Source of the DNA: Mariprofundaceae bacterium
Lineage (GTDB): Bacteria > Pseudomonadota > Zetaproteobacteria > Mariprofundales > Mariprofundaceae
Assembly: GCA_015488125.1 (NCBI GenBank)
Contig: WFOJ01000083.1
Span: 1 to 14,062 of the forward strand
DNA: 14,062 bases
Direction of reading: 5' to 3'
Shown here: positions 11,460 through 14,062 of the stretch, piece by piece
Layout: each line of letters begins with the position of its first letter
How positions within the stretch are numbered: the stretch's first letter is position 1
Translations under genes and position numbers: made by a program
The notes under the pieces: generated by a model
Database searches by the model: none
Seen by the model: only the letters and a program-made list of their open reading frames with translations
Told to the model about the DNA's origin: nothing

Positions 11460-14062
11460 TTGAGCAACAGTTTTGATGCCCGTCGCAGCCTGAAGGCTGG
11501 CGAGCGCACCGTCACCTATTACCGTCTTGATGCCGTTGGCGATGTTTCCCGTCTGCCATTCTCGATGAAAATTCTGCTGGAAAACCTGCTGCGCCGCGAA
11601 GATGGCGAGGTTGTTACCGCTGACGACGTTCGCGCCGTGGCCAACTGGGATCCAGCCGCCGTGCCGGAGAAGGAAATCGCCTACATGCCAGCGCGCGTGC
11701 TGATGCAGGATTTCACCGGTGTGCCGGCCGTGGTTGACCTTGCTGCCATGCGCGATGCCGTGGTGGCGCTGGGCGGTGATGCAGATCGTATTAACCCGCT
11801 GGTACCGGCGGAACTGGTGATTGATCACTCGGTACAGGTTGATGTGGCAGGCAGTGAGGATGCTTTTGCGCGCAATGCCGAACTGGAATTCAGCCGCAAT
11901 CAGGAGCGCTACAGCTTCCTCAAATGGGGCCAGGGCGCGTTTGATAATTTCAAGGTTGTGCCCCCGGATACCGGCATTGTGCATCAGGTCAATCTGGAAT
12001 ACCTGGCGCGCACGGTATTCGTGGACGCGAATAATGTGGCCTACCCGGATACGCTGGTGGGTACGGATTCCCACACCACCATGGTGAACGGACTTGGCGT
12101 GCTGGGCTGGGGTGTGGGTGGTATTGAAGCGGAAGCAGCCATGCTGGGGCAACCCATTTCCATGCTGGTGCCGCGTGTGGTCGGTTTTGAGCTGACGGGC
12201 AAGCTTGCCGAAGGTGTCACGGCCACCGATCTGGTGCTGACGATTGTGGAAATGCTGCGTGCCCATGGCGTGGTCGGCAAATTTGTCGAATTCCATGGTG
12301 ACGGACTGGATCACCTGCCACTGGCTGACCGGGCGACCATTGCCAATATGGCGCCTGAATATGGGGCCACCTGCGGCATTTTCCCGATTGACAACGAAAC
12401 ATTGGATTACCTGCGCCTGACAGGCCGCGATGCCGATGTGCCGCTGGTGGAAGCCTATGCCAAAGCGCAGGGCATGTTCCGCGAAAAAGGACAGACAGCA
12501 GCGCAATACAGCGAACAGCTATCGCTGGATATGTCCACCGTTGAGGCCTCGCTGGCCGGGCCAAAACGGCCACAGGATCGCATCAGCCTGCGTCAGTCCC
12601 GTGCTTCTTTTACCAGGGCGCTAGGCCAGCTCAAGGAAGAAGCGGCATTGAACAGCCACGCCGTTGATTGCACCATCAAAGGCGAACGGGTGCGCCTCGA
12701 CGATGGTGCCGTGGTCATCGCTGCCATTACCTCCTGCACCAACACCTCCAATCCATCTGTACTGGTTGCTGCCGGTCTGGTGGCGAAAAAAGCTGCTGCA
12801 CTGGGTCTGAAACCCAAACCCTGGGTAAAAACCTCGCTCGGCCCCGGCTCCAAAGCCGTTACGGAATATCTTGATCGCGCCGGACTGATGCCAGCGCTGG
12901 AATCACTGGGTTTTCACGTCGTCGGTTACGGCTGCACCACCTGCATTGGCAATTCCGGGCCGCTGGATCCTGATGTATCGGCAGCGATTGCCGACGGTGA
13001 CCTGGCTGTTTGCGCCGTACTTTCCGGCAACCGCAACTTTGAAGGCCGCGTGCATGCCGAAGTGCGCATGAATTACCTTGCCAGTCCACCGCTGGTTGTT
13101 GCCTATGCGCTGGCTGGTACGATGAACATCGACCTTTACGAGCAGCCCATTGCGGAAGGTCGCGACGGGCCGGTGTATTTGCGTGACATTTGGCCGACAC
13201 AGGCAGAAATTGCGGAAACGGTGCAGGCCTGCGTCACCCGTCAAGGCTTTACCCATGCTTATGATGGCATTTTCGATGGCGATGCACGCTGGCAACAGCT
13301 GGCAGCGCCGCAAGGGGCGCGCTTTGCCTGGGCCGATGCCTCAACGTATATTCAGAACCCGCCGTATTTTGTCGGCATGCCAGCAACACCTGAGGCAGTG
13401 CAGCCCATTCGCCATGCGCGTGTACTGGCCATGCTGGGGGATTCGGTGACCACCGACCATATCTCGCCAGCCGGTGCCATCAAGGCGGACTCGCCTGCCG
13501 GTGCCTATTTGCGTGAACATGGCGTGGATGAAAAGGATTTTAACTCCTATGGATCACGTCGCGGCAACCATGAAGTCATGATGCGCGGCACCTTCGCCAA
13601 TATCCGTCTGCGCAACCGCCTGGCACCGGGTACGGAAGGTGGTGTGACCATCCATCACGAAACAGGCGAACTGGTCAGCATTTACGAAGCGGCCATGCGC
13701 TATCGTCAGGCAGGAACAGCCAGCATTGTGCTGGCAGGTAAGGAATATGGTTCCGGTTCGTCGCGTGACTGGGCAGCCAAAGGCCCGTGTTTGCTCGGCG
13801 TAAAAGCAGTGATCGCTAAATCCTATGAACGCATCCATCGCTCCAACCTTGTCGGCATGGGTATTTTGCCCCTGCAGTTCCGCGATGGCGAAACACCGGC
13901 AACGCTGGGCCTGGATGGCACGGAGTTGTACAGCATCGACAACCTCGACCTGCAAAACAGGGGGCCGGTGACCGTAACAGCGGTTGCCGCTGATGGCCGC
14001 ACAACGAGCTTTGAAGCTTTGCTGCGCATTGATACGCCCAAGGAAGCAGATTATTACCGCCA
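11460..14062 (+). CDS. acnA: Aconitate hydratase AcnA type (partial, C-terminus beyond right edge)
   Basis: Aconitase interconverts citrate and isocitrate in the TCA cycle using a [4Fe-4S] cluster. 867 codons are in the window, and about 20-25 more are expected for the usual 890-residue AcnA/IRP1-type protein. The cluster cysteines are Cys426 in SCTNTSNP and Cys492 and Cys495 in GCTTCIGNSGP. The segments RVLMQDFTGVPAVVDLAAMR, DSHTTMVNGLGVLGWGVGGIEAE, SYGSRRGNHEVMMRGTF-like and KEYGSGSSRDWAAKG (swivel domain) are all present and in order. Translation must begin at TTG 11460 because a stop lies just upstream in frame; AGGAG is well placed. It is divergent from the redox operon across a 141-bp shared region. 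AcnD (2-methylcitrate pathway) is a possible relative, but no prp genes are near. No frameshift is seen. Confidence 0.96.
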   Translation, partial: MSNSFDARRSLKAGERTVTYYRLDAVGDVSRLPFSMKILLENLLRREDGEVVTADDVRAVANWDPAAVPEKEIAYMPARVLMQDFTGVPAVVDLAAMRDAVVALGGDADRINPLVPAELVIDHSVQVDVAGSEDAFARNAELEFSRNQERYSFLKWGQGAFDNFKVVPPDTGIVHQVNLEYLARTVFVDANNVAYPDTLVGTDSHTTMVNGLGVLGWGVGGIEAEAAMLGQPISMLVPRVVGFELTGKLAEGVTATDLVLTIVEMLRAHGVVGKFVEFHGDGLDHLPLADRATIANMAPEYGATCGIFPIDNETLDYLRLTGRDADVPLVEAYAKAQGMFREKGQTAAQYSEQLSLDMSTVEASLAGPKRPQDRISLRQSRASFTRALGQLKEEAALNSHAVDCTIKGERVRLDDGAVVIAAITSCTNTSNPSVLVAAGLVAKKAAALGLKPKPWVKTSLGPGSKAVTEYLDRAGLMPALESLGFHVVGYGCTTCIGNSGPLDPDVSAAIADGDLAVCAVLSGNRNFEGRVHAEVRMNYLASPPLVVAYALAGTMNIDLYEQPIAEGRDGPVYLRDIWPTQAEIAETVQACVTRQGFTHAYDGIFDGDARWQQLAAPQGARFAWADASTYIQNPPYFVGMPATPEAVQPIRHARVLAMLGDSVTTDHISPAGAIKADSPAGAYLREHGVDEKDFNSYGSRRGNHEVMMRGTFANIRLRNRLAPGTEGGVTIHHETGELVSIYEAAMRYRQAGTASIVLAGKEYGSGSSRDWAAKGPCLLGVKAVIAKSYERIHRSNLVGMGILPLQFRDGETPATLGLDGTELYSIDNLDLQNRGPVTVTAVAADGRTTSFEALLRIDTPKEADYYR

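Noticed and set aside
11367..12506. Long minus-strand open frame (379 codons) opposite acnA
   Set aside because: It is antisense to clearly conserved aconitase sequence, has no ribosome site, and its product is a His/Gln/Arg-rich shadow with no family features.

Overview
This window looks like chromosomal DNA from a proteobacterium, most likely gamma- or betaproteobacterial. The evidence is a type II dehydroquinase next to accB-accC, a UbiK (YqiC) gene overlapping comM/yifB, a KMSKS-type TyrRS of about 395 residues, an AcnA-type aconitase and thiS-thiG. Coding density is high and codon use looks even. I see no rRNA, tRNA, CRISPR array, insertion sequence or integrase. The species cannot be named from sequence alone.

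Layout. (1) 1-814, minus strand: thiS then thiG (thiazole synthesis; thiG runs off the left edge). (2) A divergent control region at 815-951. (3) 952-7456, plus strand: a TPR-like protein, aroQ, accB, accC, a Crp/Fnr-family regulator, tyrS, ubiK and comM, with short gaps or overlaps throughout. This run ends at an intrinsic terminator at 7489-7517. (4) 7457-7915: a convergent gap without a convincing gene but with several inverted repeats. (5) 7916-11318, minus strand: a tightly overlapped operon of a divergent CcoG/FixG-like polyferredoxin, a two-TM protein resembling the membrane part of CcoP but without haem, a lipoprotein cytochrome c, a FixH/YtkA-like lipoprotein, a periplasmic cytochrome c, and serB. 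(6) 11319-11459: a divergent control region with two adjacent palindromes 11 bp apart. (7) 11460-14062, plus strand: acnA, with a TTG start, running off the right edge.

How they work together. The plus-strand run is mostly housekeeping: shikimate pathway, malonyl-CoA synthesis, tRNA charging, ubiquinone synthesis accessory factor and a DNA helicase. The minus-strand operon is the accessory and least explained part. It has the flavour of a cbb3 oxidase assembly and electron-transfer set (G-, P- and H-like parts plus two monohaem cytochromes c), yet it begins with the ccoG-like gene at a divergent promoter region and contains no catalytic haem-copper subunit. Every junction in it is a stop/start overlap (ATGA or TGATG), including the junction into serB, so the proteins are probably made in fixed proportion. 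This is the best candidate in the window for an undescribed respiratory or redox module.
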